Assembly (NCBI RefSeq): GCF_030719035.1
Contig: NZ_CP132203.1
Coordinates: forward strand, 186,001-250,000
Reading direction: 5' to 3'
From: Hahella sp. HNIBRBA332
GTDB lineage: Bacteria > Pseudomonadota > Gammaproteobacteria > Pseudomonadales > Oleiphilaceae
Length of the DNA: 64,000 bases
Part shown: positions 33,801 to 43,335 of the stretch, piece after piece
How positions within the stretch are numbered: position 1 is the stretch's first letter
Layout of the letters: every line of letters begins with the position of its first letter
Notes under the pieces: model-generated
The model's database searches: none
Told to the model about the DNA's origin: nothing
The model's input: the letters and a program-made list of their open reading frames with translations, nothing else
Made by a program: the position numbers and the translations under genes

Positions 33801-34256
33801 CTAGTTGGCGTTGGCGTCAGCCATGGGGGAGACGGCGTCCGGGCCTTTCATTTCAAAAGGTATGCCCTGAACTCTAAGCCAGTTTTCATCAAGCTCCCAG
33901 CGAACAAAGTCGAAAGCTTCATTCTTCAACACGAGATCCTGAGCGTAAGTCTGCATTCTGGCGAAATCTTTTTCTGCCTGTAGCAAGGAGCGTGAGTTGT
34001 CCCTTTCATCCCTTAGCTCTGGAAACACAATGCGCAACGCTTTTGATAGCGTTTTCTGGTTGGAATGCAGGGTGCCCATGACGGCGATGCGGCCGTCCTT
34101 CTCTATGACCCTGAAATGATAGGGGTACTTTGAAAGTACGGGGTCTTCTTTGAGCTCGTCGTTTATGAAAACTATCTCCAGGCTGCCGTATAAAATCCAT
34201 AATACAAACAGCGCCGATACCAGCATCACTATGGCAAATTGTTTTTTATCCGACAT
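33801..34256 (-). CDS. Single-pass membrane protein, unknown function
   Basis: 151 residues I do not recognise. A short cytoplasmic N-terminus (MSDKKQF), one membrane helix (about 8-30), then a charged domain of about 120 residues expected outside the cytoplasm, with a likely helical segment (about 78-115). Monocistronic between the bidirectional terminator and a divergent dehydrogenase gene. No catalytic motif is visible. Confidence 0.7.
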   Translation of the reverse strand: MSDKKQFAIVMLVSALFVLWILYGSLEIVFINDELKEDPVLSKYPYHFRVIEKDGRIAVMGTLHSNQKTLSKALRIVFPELRDERDNSRSLLQAEKDFARMQTYAQDLVLKNEAFDFVRWELDENWLRVQGIPFEMKGPDAVSPMADANAN

Positions 34257-34460
34257 GTCGGTAATTCTATTCCAAGTTTCATTAGCGTTAAGCCCCCGGA
34301 TTGTCTGTTGTTTTACCTTGGGCGGGGGGTATTATAACCGGATTATTAATGTATGTATTTGCATTCGGATGAGAATTGAAGGATTCTCGCGTCCTAGGTT
34401 AAACGGCCTATTAACGCGTGGCGCTGGGCATACTGTCAAGTCGGTACAAGGATATTCCAC

Positions 34461-35672
34461 ATGGCGAACAAGAAAATCTATGATCTGGTTCTATTTGGGG
34501 CGACGGGATACACAGGGGAGCTGACCGCCGAGTACCTGGCTAGGGCGATGATGCGGGAGGACTTCGTATGGGCGATTGCCGGGCGGAATCCAGAGAAGCT
34601 GGAGCGATTAAAAAAACGTCTATGCTCTATTAATCCGGATGTGCGTAGTCGTTTGCATGTGATTCAGGCGGATATCGAAGATCAGGCCAGCCTGGATGCG
34701 ATGGCCAAAGACGCAAAAGCGGTGATCAATACAGTTGGTCCCTATATCAAATTTGGAGAGCCGGTGATCAAAGCGTGCGTGACGCAGGGCGCAGACTACG
34801 CAGACCTTACAGGGGAGCCTGAATTCGTAGACGCGATGATCAGTCAATACGATGAGGTCGCCAAGCGCAATAAAGTCAGAATAGTAAACTGTTGCGGCTT
34901 TGACAGTATTCCTCATGATCTGGGGGCTTATTATACGGTGACTGAGTTGACCCAGGGCTTGCCTGCAGACGCCTTGGCCGCCAACCCCGTTAAGCTGGAA
35001 GGATTTGTGCGCGCTGGGGGCGCTTTTTCCGGTGGAACCTGGCATTCCGCTGTGCACGCATTTTCGAGAGCCCGACAGGCGCGGTCAGATAAGCGCAACA
35101 AGCCGCGCATGTCTGAATCTACCCGTAAAGTCGGGAGTGTGGACTTCAATTTGCGTTTTCGTAAGGAAATCAACGCTTGGGCGTGTCCTTTTCCTACGAT
35201 TGATCCTCAAGTGGTGAAACGCAGCGCCAGGGCGCTTGAGCAATATGGCCAAGAGTTTAAATATGGCCATTATGTTCAGGTGAAGAAGCTGCCCCGGGTT
35301 ATTGCAGGCGCTGCGCTTGTCGGCGGCGTATTTGCGTTGGCTCAGCTCAAACCTACGCGTAATTGGCTTTTAAGCCTCAAGCCAGCGGGGCAGGGGCCTA
35401 CACCTGAGCAGCGCAGCCGGGGCTGGTTTAAGGTGGTGTTTATTGGTTCCTGCGACGGTCGTCGTATAAAGACGCAGGTAAGCGGCGGCGACCCAGGTTA
35501 TGGCGAAACCTCAAAAATGCTGGCGGAAAGCGGCTTGTGTCTGGCGCTGGATCGACGCAAATTACCGAAATCATACGGCGTGATCACCCCAGTCATGGCG
35601 ATGGGGCGTCCATTGATGGATCGATTGCAGCAAAGAGGCGTCAAGTTCGAGGTTTTGGAATCGGCGGTTTGA
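34461..35672 (+). CDS. Saccharopine dehydrogenase-like oxidoreductase
   Basis: 403 residues. N-terminal Rossmann fold with LFGATGYTGELTAEYLA and AGRN, characteristic of the group that includes mycobacterial trans-acting enoyl reductase and eukaryotic SCCPDH. The CCGFDSIPHDLG motif and the VRAGGAFSGGTWHS stretch fit this group. True saccharopine dehydrogenase activity is unlikely; substrate unknown, possibly lipid-like. Its 3' end overlaps the next gene's 3' end by 32 bases on opposite strands. Confidence 0.82.
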   Translation: MANKKIYDLVLFGATGYTGELTAEYLARAMMREDFVWAIAGRNPEKLERLKKRLCSINPDVRSRLHVIQADIEDQASLDAMAKDAKAVINTVGPYIKFGEPVIKACVTQGADYADLTGEPEFVDAMISQYDEVAKRNKVRIVNCCGFDSIPHDLGAYYTVTELTQGLPADALAANPVKLEGFVRAGGAFSGGTWHSAVHAFSRARQARSDKRNKPRMSESTRKVGSVDFNLRFRKEINAWACPFPTIDPQVVKRSARALEQYGQEFKYGHYVQVKKLPRVIAGAALVGGVFALAQLKPTRNWLLSLKPAGQGPTPEQRSRGWFKVVFIGSCDGRRIKTQVSGGDPGYGETSKMLAESGLCLALDRRKLPKSYGVITPVMAMGRPLMDRLQQRGVKFEVLESAV

Positions 35673-36588
35673 CGCTTTTGCCCATATCCTGAGAGAGCCA
35701 CAGCCCGGCTAGAATCGCTCCACCGCCTATAAGATGGTAGCTCTCAGGATGCTCGCCGAGAAAAGGGATGGATAGCAGGGCGGTAAGCAGCGGCGTCAAA
35801 TAGGCGAATAAAGCGGCGGTGCTGGGAGATGTCTTGGTGACGCCGTAGTTCCACAACAGGTATGCGCAGAGTGATGGGAATATCGCAACGTAGGCGATAA
35901 CCGCCGCCAAGTCATAGGTCCACTCGAACCCGCCTTTAATATGGTGTTCCAGAGCATAAAAGGGCAGGATCATCGGTAGCCCTAGTCCCAGCAAAATCGC
36001 GAACAAGTCAAAGCCAGGGATGGGGATGGCCCATTTTCTCAACAAAACGGAGTACAGTGACCAAATAACCATCGCCGCCGCCATGATGCTGTCGCCGGCA
36101 TTCATTTGCAAAGAGAGCAACGTGCTTGGTTCACCGTGTAGTATCACATATAGCGCGCCGAGGAAGGCGAGCGACACGCCGAGTCCGCTTTTAAGATTCA
36201 GACGCTGGCCAAGCAGGGGCATTGCTAAAACCAGGGTGGCTACCGGCAACAGCGAGTTCACTAATGTGATATTGAGTGCAGAGGTGAATTGCGCGGAGGT
36301 ATACAGCAGTGAGTTGTAGGTCGCCACGCCGAGAAAAGCGAGCACGCTTATTTTGAGCCAGTGCTGCTTTATGAGGTCTTTATGACGCAGGAACGCCCGC
36401 AAAATAAACGGCGAGATAAGGAGCGCGCAAACCAGCCAGCGATGGAAAGACAGCGCCAGCGGAGGAATGCTGTCATTGAAGCCGCGCGCCACCAGTGCGT
36501 TACCCGCCCAAAATAATGATGTTCCCGCCAGTCCTAAGTAAGGCGCTATTCGAAAGAAGAGTGAATCAGAGGCATTGACGTCGCTCAC
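35641..36588 (-). CDS. EamA/DMT-family transporter
   Basis: About 315 residues with ten predicted membrane helices in two EamA repeats (first begins near LGLAGTSLFWAGNALVARG). The frame continues up to 36693, but GTG 36588 has an AAAGGA ribosome-binding site eight bases upstream and removes a polar 35-residue extension. Likely exports a small metabolite; substrate cannot be told. Confidence 0.88.
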   Translation of the reverse strand: MSDVNASDSLFFRIAPYLGLAGTSLFWAGNALVARGFNDSIPPLALSFHRWLVCALLISPFILRAFLRHKDLIKQHWLKISVLAFLGVATYNSLLYTSAQFTSALNITLVNSLLPVATLVLAMPLLGQRLNLKSGLGVSLAFLGALYVILHGEPSTLLSLQMNAGDSIMAAAMVIWSLYSVLLRKWAIPIPGFDLFAILLGLGLPMILPFYALEHHIKGGFEWTYDLAAVIAYVAIFPSLCAYLLWNYGVTKTSPSTAALFAYLTPLLTALLSIPFLGEHPESYHLIGGGAILAGLWLSQDMGKSVKPPIPKPRT

Positions 36589-36742
36589 TGCGCGGGTCCT
36601 TTTGTGTTGCTGGCAAGGCGGGAGAACGCCTGGTCCTGCCATGAGGGCTTTCGGGGCTTTCAATTCTAGGATAAATTCTATCTGTTCGGCCAATTTTTCC
36701 GTTTATATCAATCATTAAGCAGGTGAGAGCGACGAAACTGTT

Positions 36743-37855
36743 ATGGAGCTTTTTGAAACATCCATTGTAGTGATTGGCGCAGGTGTTGTGGGGCTAAGCA
36801 TCGCCAAGGCGTTGGCTGAAGGCGGGCAGGATGTGCTGCTGTTGGAGCGAGAGGGTCTTATTGGCTCTGGGATATCATCTCGCAACAGTGAAGTGATTCA
36901 TGCTGGCATCTACTATCCGCAGGGCAGCCTGAAAGCCGAGACCTGTGTAAGGGGTAAGGCGCTATTGTACGAGTACTGCGCTTCTCGAGGGATTCCTCAT
37001 AAGCGTTGCGGGAAGCTCATTGTTGCAACCCATCCTGATCAGATGGATGCCTTGCAGCAGATATATGAGGCGGCCGCCGCCAATGGCGTGACGGACTTAC
37101 AGTGGTTGACTCAGGCCCAAGTTCAGGCGATGGAGCCTGAGTTAAAGTCTGTTGGCGCGCTGTACTCTCCTTCTACCGGCATTATCGACAGCCATCAGTA
37201 TATGTTGTCCTTACAGGGTGATTTTGAACGTGCGGGCGGAATGACGGCGCTTAATTCGCCATTGCTGGGTGGGCGTATTGATGCAGAGTCAGTTACCTTG
37301 AGCGTTGGCGGCGCGGCGCCCTGTCAGGTGCGTGCGGAAGTGGTTGTGAATTGCGCGGGGTTGGATGCGATGGGAGTACTTGCTAACGTGGAGTGCTATC
37401 CATCTGTTGGAATTCCTCCGATCTATTTCGCCAAAGGAAGTTACTTTTCGCTATCGGGACGCAGCCCTTTTCAGCGCTTGATATACCCTGTGCCGGAGGA
37501 CGGCGGACTGGGAGTGCACTTGACCCTGGACATGGGGGGGCAGGCGCGATTCGGTCCAGATGTCGAGTGGATAGATCGGCCGGAGTTCAGTGTAGACCCG
37601 CAACGGATGGCTAAGTTCGCCCAGGCTATACGCAATTACTGGCCTGCGTTGCCAGAGGGGATGCTGCAGCCGGCGTATGCAGGCGTCCGACCCAAGTTGT
37701 CGCCGCAAGGCGCGCGCGCAGAGGACTTTATCATCGATACGCCTGAACAGAACGGCGTTGCAGGCTGGTATAACCTGTTCGGTATTGAGTCGCCTGGGCT
37801 GACGGCCTCACTTGCCCTCGCGGAGAAGGTAGCGAAGCGGATATTAAATCATTAA
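36743..37855 (+). CDS. FAD-dependent oxidoreductase (L-2-hydroxyglutarate oxidase-like)
   Basis: 370 residues of the DAO family. Dinucleotide-binding GAGVVGLSIAKAL, then SRNSEVIHAGIYYP, which is typical of LhgO and L2HGDH-type enzymes, and a C-terminal GLTASLALAEKVA FAD-contact region. Probably oxidises a 2-hydroxyacid, but substrate is inferred. Ends four bases from the comF stop on the other strand. Confidence 0.82.
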   Translation: MELFETSIVVIGAGVVGLSIAKALAEGGQDVLLLEREGLIGSGISSRNSEVIHAGIYYPQGSLKAETCVRGKALLYEYCASRGIPHKRCGKLIVATHPDQMDALQQIYEAAAANGVTDLQWLTQAQVQAMEPELKSVGALYSPSTGIIDSHQYMLSLQGDFERAGGMTALNSPLLGGRIDAESVTLSVGGAAPCQVRAEVVVNCAGLDAMGVLANVECYPSVGIPPIYFAKGSYFSLSGRSPFQRLIYPVPEDGGLGVHLTLDMGGQARFGPDVEWIDRPEFSVDPQRMAKFAQAIRNYWPALPEGMLQPAYAGVRPKLSPQGARAEDFIIDTPEQNGVAGWYNLFGIESPGLTASLALAEKVAKRILNH

Positions 37856-37859
37856 TAGT

Positions 37860-38594
37860 TCAGTCCATTGAGCGTCTTGCAATACTGAAAACATAAACCT
37901 CAAGCGCTCCCGCCATTTTCAGCGTGCGCGCCAGCTCATCCGCCGTGCTGCCTGTAGTGACGACATCGTCAATAATAATCAACGGCTGCTGAGGGAGGTC
38001 GGATGACGCCGCAAAGCTATTCTTCACATTGCTGCGTCTGTTTTTTCGATTTAGTCCGGTTTGAGGCGGAGACGCCTTTATCCGCCGGCACAGTTTGCTG
38101 CTGAACTTTGTATTGGCATAGCGGGCCAGACTTCGCGCCAGCAGCTCCGCCTGGTTGAACCCACGTTTACGTTGCTTGCTGTTATGCATTGGAACTGGTA
38201 TTAGCACGGGGGGTGAAATATGCGCGTAGGCCTGTTGAAACGCAGGGAGAGCTGCCTGCGCGAGCGCCCTGGCCCAATATCGTTTATCTCCATACTTCAA
38301 CTGTCCAATGACTTGATTCAATGGGAAGGTGTAGTCAAAAGCGCTGGTGCTGGCGTCAAAGTGTGGAGGTTGACGCAGACAGCGTCCACAAGGGATGGCG
38401 TCAGGAGCTATCCGACTGATGCCGCAACGGGGGCAGGGGTGTTTGGGGGCCGCCAGGTCTGCAGCGCAGGCGGTGCAAATATGAGTGCCACACCCCGATT
38501 CGAGGCAAAGCAGGCAATGCTTTAGTTGTAAGCTGTTAACCTTTTCTCTGAGAAAGGTTGACAGCTTTTTGGCCCGGCTTATTATGTCTTCCAT
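37860..38594 (-). CDS. comF: ComF/GntX-family phosphoribosyltransferase-like protein
   Basis: 244 residues. N-terminal zinc-ribbon cysteines (CLLCLES...C...C, then CPRC and CGRC) and a C-terminal PRTase domain with the PRPP motif LIIIDDVVTTGSTADEL. Linked to DNA uptake in competent bacteria; in many genomes, as here, it lies next to bioB. Divergent from bioB with 91 bases between. Confidence 0.9.
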   Translation of the reverse strand: MEDIISRAKKLSTFLREKVNSLQLKHCLLCLESGCGTHICTACAADLAAPKHPCPRCGISRIAPDAIPCGRCLRQPPHFDASTSAFDYTFPLNQVIGQLKYGDKRYWARALAQAALPAFQQAYAHISPPVLIPVPMHNSKQRKRGFNQAELLARSLARYANTKFSSKLCRRIKASPPQTGLNRKNRRSNVKNSFAASSDLPQQPLIIIDDVVTTGSTADELARTLKMAGALEVYVFSIARRSMD

Positions 38595-38685
38595 GAATTT
38601 CTCTCGTTTTTGGGTCCACTTTCCTGTGTCGAGGCGGATTATATCTCAGGCCCCGGCTAGTTTTGTATAACAGCAAGAGTTTGAT

Positions 38686-39762
38686 ATGACAGCAACTACG
38701 CAATCACCTATCCGCCATGACTGGTCTCTGGAAGAAGTTGAGGCTCTCTTCGCCCTGCCTTTCAATGACTTATTGTTCCAGGCGCAAGTCATGCACAGGC
38801 AGAATTTCGATCCGAATGAAGTGCAGGTCAGCACTCTGCTTTCCATCAAGACCGGCGCCTGCCCTGAAGACTGTAAATACTGCCCTCAGAGCGGCCACTA
38901 CAATACTGGCCTTGACAAAGAGAAGCTGCTGGAAGTGGAAAAGGTGGTGAACGAGGCCAAGGCAGCCAAAGAGAAGGGCTCCAGCCGTTTTTGTATGGGG
39001 GCGGCTTGGAGAAACCCCCGCGCCAAAGATATGCCTTACGTCCTTGAGATGGTCAAACAGGTTAAATCTCTGGGAATGGAAACCTGCATGACCCTGGGCA
39101 TGCTGACGGCGGACCAGGCGCTTGAGCTTGCTGGAGCAGGCTTGGATTACTACAACCATAACCTGGATACTTCTGAGAATTACTACGGTGAGATTATCAC
39201 CACACGGACATACTCCGACCGTCTGGAAACGCTGCAAAACGTTAGAGACGCCGGTATGAAAGTCTGTTGCGGCGGCATCATGGGCATGGGGGAAAGCGCC
39301 CGCGACCGCGCTGCTTTGTTCACCCAGCTGGCGAATTTGCCCAGCCATCCTGAGAGTGTGCCGATCAATATGCTGGTCAAAGTGAAAGGCACGCCTCTGG
39401 AAGTGCAGGAAGATATAGATCCGTTTGATTTCATTCGCACCATCGCCGTTGCGCGAATCCTTATGCCCAAGTCTCACGTGCGTTTGTCCGCAGGGCGTGA
39501 AGATATGAATGAGCAGATGCAGGCAATGTGTTTCCTGGCGGGCGCCAATTCCATTTTCTATGGCGAGAAACTGCTGACCACGCCCAACCCTGAAGCGGAT
39601 AAGGATATGATGCTGTTCAAGAAACTGGGCATTCGTCCGGAACAGCGCGAACAAGCGCATTCGGAGGATCAGCAGGAAGCATATCTGCATGACGTTATTC
39701 AGGCGCACGATCAGCAACAACGCATGGAAAGCATGTTTTACGACGCGACAAAAACTGCTTAA
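38686..39762 (+). CDS. bioB: Biotin synthase
   Basis: 358-residue radical-SAM enzyme inserting sulfur into dethiobiotin. Cluster motif CPEDCKYCPQ and YYNHNLDTS are canonical. First gene of bioBFHCD. I do not see a BirA-type operator in the bioB/comF gap. Confidence 0.98.
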   Translation: MTATTQSPIRHDWSLEEVEALFALPFNDLLFQAQVMHRQNFDPNEVQVSTLLSIKTGACPEDCKYCPQSGHYNTGLDKEKLLEVEKVVNEAKAAKEKGSSRFCMGAAWRNPRAKDMPYVLEMVKQVKSLGMETCMTLGMLTADQALELAGAGLDYYNHNLDTSENYYGEIITTRTYSDRLETLQNVRDAGMKVCCGGIMGMGESARDRAALFTQLANLPSHPESVPINMLVKVKGTPLEVQEDIDPFDFIRTIAVARILMPKSHVRLSAGREDMNEQMQAMCFLAGANSIFYGEKLLTTPNPEADKDMMLFKKLGIRPEQREQAHSEDQQEAYLHDVIQAHDQQQRMESMFYDATKTA

Positions 39763-39767
39763 ACGTC

Positions 39768-40958
39768 ATGTCTAAATGGGGGCATCTTGCGCAGACGCTG
39801 GCGGCGCGAATACAGCAGGACCTTTATCGCAGCCGCTTGACAATAGACAGCCCGCAAGCGCCTCGGGTCATGATTGAGGGGCGAGAGTACCTCGCCTTCT
39901 GCAGCAATGATTATTTAGGGCTGGCCAACGATCCACGCGTCATCGCCGCCGCACAGCAGGCTCTGAAGGAGTTTGGCCTTGGCGGCGGCGCATCCCATCT
40001 CGTTATAGGTCATCATCGCGCTCATCATGAGCTGGAGCTGGATCTGGCCGAATTCACTGGGCGCGACCGCGCCTTGCTGTTTTCAACCGGTTATATGGCT
40101 AACCTTGGCGTGGCGTCTGCACTGTTGGGCAGGGGCGACTACGTCATTGAGGACAAACTCAACCATGCATCGCTATTGGATGCGGGGATTTTATCCGGCG
40201 CAAAGCTGTTGCGCTATCGCCATACGGACTCTGAGCATCTGGCGTCGCGGTTGGATGAGGCGCGCGACAGTCGGGCCTTGGTGATCACGGACGGCGTATT
40301 CAGCATGGACGGCGATATTGCTCCGTTAGACGATATAGCCCAGATATGCCATAGCAAAGACGCCATGCTGATGGTGGATGACGCTCACGGCTTTGGCGTT
40401 CTGGGCGCCAACGGCGGAGGCTGTGCTGAGCATTTTGGGTTGAACCAGAGCGATGTACCAATACTGATGGGAACTCTCGGCAAGTCCTATGGCGCTGCCG
40501 GGGCCTTTGTCACTGGCTCGGAAGAACTGATTGAAACATTGGTGCAATTCGCCAGAACCTATATTTACACCACTTCCATGCCCCCGGCGATCGCTGCTGC
40601 GGCGCGTGTCAGCTTGTGTATCAGTCGGGAAGAATCATGGCGTCGCGAGCGATTGAATGAATTGGTGGCGCGCTTCCGTAAAGAAGCAGCGGGAATGGGT
40701 TATCAGCTGGCGGCCTCTTCCACTCCGATACAACCCATTTTCATTGGCGATGCGGCTACAGCGATGGAGCTGAGCCAGGCGTTACGCAAAGAAGGTATTT
40801 TGATAACGGCAATTCGCCCTCCAACGGTTCCAGCAAATACCTCGCGACTGCGCGTGACGTTCAGCGCCGCTCATACGGATGACGATCTGAACCAACTATT
40901 GGAAGTCCTCTATAAGTATCGTGGCGCCGCGAATATCGCTGGAGCAGTGAATGTCTGA
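39768..40958 (+). CDS. bioF: 8-amino-7-oxononanoate synthase
   Basis: 396 residues, PLP enzyme condensing pimeloyl-ACP with alanine. CSNDYLGLA, DDAHGFGVLG and the lysine motif TLGKSYGAAG are present. Starts with ATG 5 bases after bioB; overlaps bioH by eight bases. Confidence 0.97.
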   Translation: MSKWGHLAQTLAARIQQDLYRSRLTIDSPQAPRVMIEGREYLAFCSNDYLGLANDPRVIAAAQQALKEFGLGGGASHLVIGHHRAHHELELDLAEFTGRDRALLFSTGYMANLGVASALLGRGDYVIEDKLNHASLLDAGILSGAKLLRYRHTDSEHLASRLDEARDSRALVITDGVFSMDGDIAPLDDIAQICHSKDAMLMVDDAHGFGVLGANGGGCAEHFGLNQSDVPILMGTLGKSYGAAGAFVTGSEELIETLVQFARTYIYTTSMPPAIAAAARVSLCISREESWRRERLNELVARFRKEAAGMGYQLAASSTPIQPIFIGDAATAMELSQALRKEGILITAIRPPTVPANTSRLRVTFSAAHTDDDLNQLLEVLYKYRGAANIAGAVNV

Positions 40959-41658
40959 CAGACGCTTTGATTCAGTTCATCTGATTGGCGGCTGGGCGCA
41001 GCCGCAGTCGGCGCTTGAGCCACTGACGCAGGCATTTAGCGACGCTTCAGCGGTTACGACCTGGACGTTGTGTGATTCCTATGCCGCGCTTGCTCCCCAG
41101 CTATCCGCCCAGTGGAATGAACGAACCCTGATCGTGGGCTGGTCGTTAGGCGGTTCTTTGGCGATTCGCAGATTGGCTGCGGAGAACCTGAAGGTGGCGG
41201 GTTTGGCGTTGGTGGCTTGTAATCCATTTTTCCCCGGAGACAGTCATTGGCCAGGGGTCGGCCTGGAATTACTCGACAGCTTCGCCGAAGACTTGAGGGT
41301 GGATCGTGGGCGATTACTGAGGCGCTTTAATCTGTTGCAGACCCAGGGAGCAGCGGCGGCGCGGGCGCAAGCTCGACAGACTTTAGGCTTCGCCTCTGAT
41401 ATTGAGTCCTGGTCAGATCGGCAGTTAAGCGCTTCTTTGGAGTGGTTGCGGAGCTGGGACTTGCGTGATGAACTGGCGCGTCTTGATGTTCCGGTCTCCC
41501 ACTTTCTAGGGGAGGCGGATGCGATTGCGCCGGTCGCTCTGGCGCAAAGTCTTCAGCAAAACTACCCCGCCCACCGAGTGAAAATAATCGGTGGCATGAG
41601 CCATTTCCCTGATGCAGAGGCAAGCCGCTTCATTGCGGAATGTCTGCAGTCAGGATGA
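40951..41658 (+). CDS. bioH: Alpha/beta hydrolase, BioH-like pimeloyl-ACP methyl esterase
   Basis: 235 residues. Nucleophile elbow GWSLGG, acid in FLGEADAIAP and histidine in GGMSHFPD form the hydrolase triad. Placed between bioF and bioC, where it would free pimeloyl-ACP from its methyl ester. Sequence is divergent from E. coli BioH, so the name relies on context; other esterase types fill this role in other bacteria. Confidence 0.8.
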   Translation: MSDRRFDSVHLIGGWAQPQSALEPLTQAFSDASAVTTWTLCDSYAALAPQLSAQWNERTLIVGWSLGGSLAIRRLAAENLKVAGLALVACNPFFPGDSHWPGVGLELLDSFAEDLRVDRGRLLRRFNLLQTQGAAAARAQARQTLGFASDIESWSDRQLSASLEWLRSWDLRDELARLDVPVSHFLGEADAIAPVALAQSLQQNYPAHRVKIIGGMSHFPDAEASRFIAECLQSG

Positions 41659-41746
41659 AAAAGCGTGGACCAACTCGATGAATCATGCAGTAACGTTTAA
41701 ATCCATAGTGTCGACTTCCTCTCTTGCAGATTTGGAGCGTGGCGTC

Positions 41747-42517
41747 ATGGATAAATCCAAAGTGGCTGAGTCGTTTAGCGCCGCGGCTGCGACCTATGAC
41801 CATCTGGCCGGCATGCAGAAAGAGGTGGGCGAAAGCCTGGTGTCGCTCAGTCGAGAAAGTTCTCCGCAGGATATTATCGATGTGGGGTGTGGTACGGGAT
41901 GGCTAACTCACCGCCTGAAAAACAGCTTTCCGGAAGCAAGATTGTGCGCCTATGACTTATCCCCAGGGATGATTGAGTACGCCCGCGCGCATCACGATGG
42001 CGTGGCGGCGCTCTGGGCTGTCGCTGATATGGAGTCGCTGCCTGTGGCGGACGCTAGTCAGGACCTTGTGTTCAGCAATATGGCGATGCAGTGGTTGGAT
42101 GACCCTAGTGTCTGGTTTGCCGAGGTGAGCAGGGTGTTGCGGCCTGGGGGTCGACTGATTTGCTCAACATTGCTGACGCAGACCTTGTTTGAGCTGGAGC
42201 AGGCATGGACTGGAGTGGACGGAGATCGGCACGTCAATCGTTTTCTGAGCGTGGAACAGGTTGCTGAGGCGGCGGTTTCCTGTGGCTTACAGGGAGAATG
42301 TAGAGAGTCCCTGCATGTGCGTTTTCATGACTCCGCACTCGGTGTTATGAAAGAGCTTAAAGGTATTGGCGCCCACAATATTCAATCGGAGCGCCCGCAA
42401 GGCCTGACTGGCAAGCGACGGCTGCGACAGGTGCTTGAAAACTATGAAAAATGCAGACAGGAACAAGGGGTGCCCGCCACCTATCATGTTGGGGTCTGCG
42501 TATATAGCAGGATCTAA
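41747..42517 (+). CDS. bioC: Malonyl-ACP O-methyltransferase
   Basis: Methylates malonyl-ACP to start pimelate synthesis. SAM-binding motif IIDVGCGTGWLT and class I methyltransferase layout. The frame is open back to 41612, overlapping bioH. ATG 41747 (MDKSKVAESFSAAAATYDHL) with GGAG nine bases upstream fits known BioC N-termini, giving 256 aa; ATG 41678 is an alternative. Confidence 0.92.
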   Translation: MDKSKVAESFSAAAATYDHLAGMQKEVGESLVSLSRESSPQDIIDVGCGTGWLTHRLKNSFPEARLCAYDLSPGMIEYARAHHDGVAALWAVADMESLPVADASQDLVFSNMAMQWLDDPSVWFAEVSRVLRPGGRLICSTLLTQTLFELEQAWTGVDGDRHVNRFLSVEQVAEAAVSCGLQGECRESLHVRFHDSALGVMKELKGIGAHNIQSERPQGLTGKRRLRQVLENYEKCRQEQGVPATYHVGVCVYSRI

Positions 42518-42520
42518 TTC

Positions 42521-43207
42521 ATGGCGAAGACTTTTTTTGTAACAGGGACGGATACAGAGGTTGGAAAGACCTTTGTATCCGCTGCGTTACTGCATGCGGC
42601 CGGGGCCCAGGGTAAGCGTACGCTGGGTTTGAAGCCGGTTGCATCCGGTTGCGAGCAGACCCCTGATGGACTGCGGAATGAAGATGCATTGGCGTTGCTG
42701 CGGTACGCTACGGTGAAGCTTCCGTATGCGCAAGTAAATCCCATTGCCCTGGAGCCTGCGATAGCTCCTCATATAGCGGCGCGGCAGGCAGGACGCACAT
42801 TGTCCGCACCTCGATTGGCAGGGCTGTGTCGCGGCGCGTTGATGACGCCTCACGACTTCTCTTTGGTTGAAGGTGCGGGCGGTTGGTTGACGCCGTTGAA
42901 TCCGCGTGAATATTTAAGTGACCTCGCCGCGATGTTGGATATTCCTGTTATTCTCGTGGTGGGTATGCGTTTAGGGTGCATCAATCACGCTTTGCTGACC
43001 GCGGAAGCGCTGCGTGGCGGACGCTTGAAGTTGGCGGGATGGGTGGCGAATCAGGTGTCAGAAGAGGCCATGCCTCAGCTGGCGGATAATCTTGAAACAT
43101 TGAGCGCTAGAATTTCAGCGCCCTGCCTGGGCGTCGTTCCGAGGGCGGAGACGCCGGACAGTCCCAATGTTCAGGCTTCCCTGCGGTTGGCGCCATTGTT
43201 TGATTGA
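42521..43207 (+). CDS. bioD: Dethiobiotin synthetase
   Basis: 228 residues; ATP-dependent ureido-ring closure. P-loop variant GTDTEVGKT, LKPVASGCE, and VEGAGGWLTPL are diagnostic. Starts three bases after bioC. Last gene of the cluster; bioA is absent here. Confidence 0.97.
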   Translation: MAKTFFVTGTDTEVGKTFVSAALLHAAGAQGKRTLGLKPVASGCEQTPDGLRNEDALALLRYATVKLPYAQVNPIALEPAIAPHIAARQAGRTLSAPRLAGLCRGALMTPHDFSLVEGAGGWLTPLNPREYLSDLAAMLDIPVILVVGMRLGCINHALLTAEALRGGRLKLAGWVANQVSEEAMPQLADNLETLSARISAPCLGVVPRAETPDSPNVQASLRLAPLFD

Positions 43208-43268
43208 TGAATTGGCATACTTGCTGTCATGGCTTGATGGCAGCTTTGTGAAGAAACTTTACAGCTGG

Positions 43269-43298
43269 TTGAAAATTGAACGGATTGATGGGTACAAT
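43269..43298 (+). promoter_or_regulatory. Candidate sigma-70 promoter for the mini rod-like gene
   Basis: TTGAAA, 18 bases, TACAAT, 38 bases before ATG 43336. Suggests that the next two genes are transcribed apart from the bio cluster. Confidence 0.45.
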
Positions 43299-43335
43299 CA
43301 AAGTTGAGTCAGTCTGATCGTCGAGTGGTAATGCG

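Noticed and set aside
38595..38685. BirA-type biotin operator upstream of bioB
   Set aside because: Looked for TTGTAAACC/GGTTTACAA half-sites; only TTGTATAAC without a partner is present.
38770..39720. 316-codon leftward open frame antisense to bioB
   Set aside because: No family features; lies entirely over a strongly conserved gene.
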